Assembly (NCBI RefSeq): GCF_020829685.1
Contig: NZ_JAIVFR010000429.1
Location: 1 to 6,062, forward strand
Direction of reading: 5' to 3'
Source of the DNA: Nostoc sp. CHAB 5715
Lineage (GTDB): Bacteria > Cyanobacteriota > Cyanobacteriia > Cyanobacteriales > Nostocaceae
Length of the DNA: 6,062 bases
Shown here: piece by piece, positions 5,802 to 6,062 of the stretch
How positions within the stretch are numbered: position 1 is the stretch's first letter
Layout: the number at the start of each line of letters is the position of its first letter
Notes under the pieces: generated by a model
The model's input: only the letters and a program-made list of their open reading frames with translations
Told to the model about the DNA's origin: nothing
Database searches by the model: none
Made by a program: the position numbers and the translations under genes

Positions 5802-6062
5802 TTATGCTTGCAACTGACAGAGCAATAAACCAAACCATTGATTTGGGTCTGTCCACACTTGGAGAGGTAATAAACCCTGTACGGTGAGTTGCTGCTTGAT
5901 AATATTGAGGTCAAATTTGCGGGAAATTTCGGTGAGGATAGTCTCACCTAGTGCAAAATTAACCTTGAGGTTAAGAGCGCGTAATTCTACAATTTGCGAT
6001 CGCAGGCTGCGTAAATGCATTTCTATTTGATGCTCATTTTCATTGTAAAATGCCCAGTGTTC
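5802..6062 (-). CDS. egtD: L-histidine N-alpha-methyltransferase (EgtD-like), C-terminal 86 aa, cut by right edge
   Basis: This is the end of a SAM-dependent methyltransferase of the EgtD family (Methyltransf_33 fold), which trimethylates the alpha-amino group of histidine to hercynine, the first step of ergothioneine synthesis. The frame is open from the window edge, starting EHWAFYNENEHQIEMHLRSL, so the internal ATG at 6018-6020 is not the start. Family landmarks are the YN-x-E-x-x-x-IEMHL strand, the FALGETILTEISRKF block and the closing WTDPNQWFGLLL. The Glu and Ser of TEIS appear to correspond to the histidine-binding Glu and Ser of mycobacterial EgtD. The stop TAA is at 5802-5804. The missing N-terminal part, about 230-240 residues with the SAM site, and any egtB partner lie to the right. 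A related enzyme with a different amino-acid substrate is possible. Confidence 0.85.
   Translation of the reverse strand, partial: EHWAFYNENEHQIEMHLRSLRSQIVELRALNLKVNFALGETILTEISRKFDLNIIKQQLTVQGLLPLQVWTDPNQWFGLLLCQLQA
5996..6003. repeat. HIP1 octamer palindrome
   Basis: GCGATCGC lies inside the EgtD-like coding region, spanning codons for Leu-Arg-Ser. It is a second HIP1 copy that supports cyanobacterial origin. Confidence 0.8.

Noticed and set aside
5747..5947. 66-codon minus-strand frame
   Set aside because: It overlaps the EgtD-like gene in another frame, and the EgtD-like frame has clear family motifs.

Overview
The window comes from a cyanobacterium, probably a filamentous heterocyst-forming one (Nostocales). 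Supporting signs are a 16S rRNA gene with the cyanobacterial signature sites (including the variant of the 781-region site typical of filamentous forms), a tRNA-Ile/tRNA-Ala spacer with the D1-D1', D2, box B and box A elements, heptanucleotide tandem repeats in that spacer, HIP1 palindromes (GCGATCGC), and a PEP-CTERM protein. Genus cannot be fixed by reading alone.

Left half, positions 1-3331, minus strand: the upstream part of an rRNA operon, read from right to left. A near-consensus sigma-70 promoter (TTGACA, 17 nt, TATATT) lies at 3303-3331. It is followed by a leader with box A, the complete 16S gene (about 3127-1637), a 556-nt spacer with tRNA-Ile(GAT) and tRNA-Ala(TGC), and the first ~1080 nt of 23S, which runs off the left edge. 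Leader and spacer carry two perfectly complementary 13-mers that would clamp the 16S precursor into a processing stem. All long open frames inside this half are shadows of rRNA.

Middle, 3332-4436: a decayed intergenic stretch. It holds a possible 48-residue unknown basic protein (3445-3591, plus strand), the first ~35 codons of what looks like an IS630-type transposase (plus strand), and, directly abutting it in the opposite orientation, a broken TauD/TfdA-type dioxygenase gene. The dioxygenase remnant has a frameshift, a nonsense codon and both ends missing.

Right, 4437-6062: an intact, secreted PEP-CTERM protein gene with its own ribosome binding site and terminator (4437-5023, plus strand). 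About 780 bases without a credible gene follow, filled with cyanobacterial repetitive DNA: a 160-bp element with nested inverted repeats (5122-5281), G/C-rich hairpins (5541-5614), and a run of dyads ending in a terminator-like stem (5692-5739). The last 261 bases are the 3' end of a histidine N-alpha-methyltransferase (EgtD-like) gene entering from the right edge on the minus strand.

The genes do not form one functional unit. The rRNA operon is housekeeping, the PEP-CTERM gene appears monocistronic, and the EgtD-like gene belongs to a locus outside the window. I found no convincing new multi-gene system. The best leads are the rRNA-processing architecture, the composite heptamer spacer, the transposase/dioxygenase junction and the small unknown protein.
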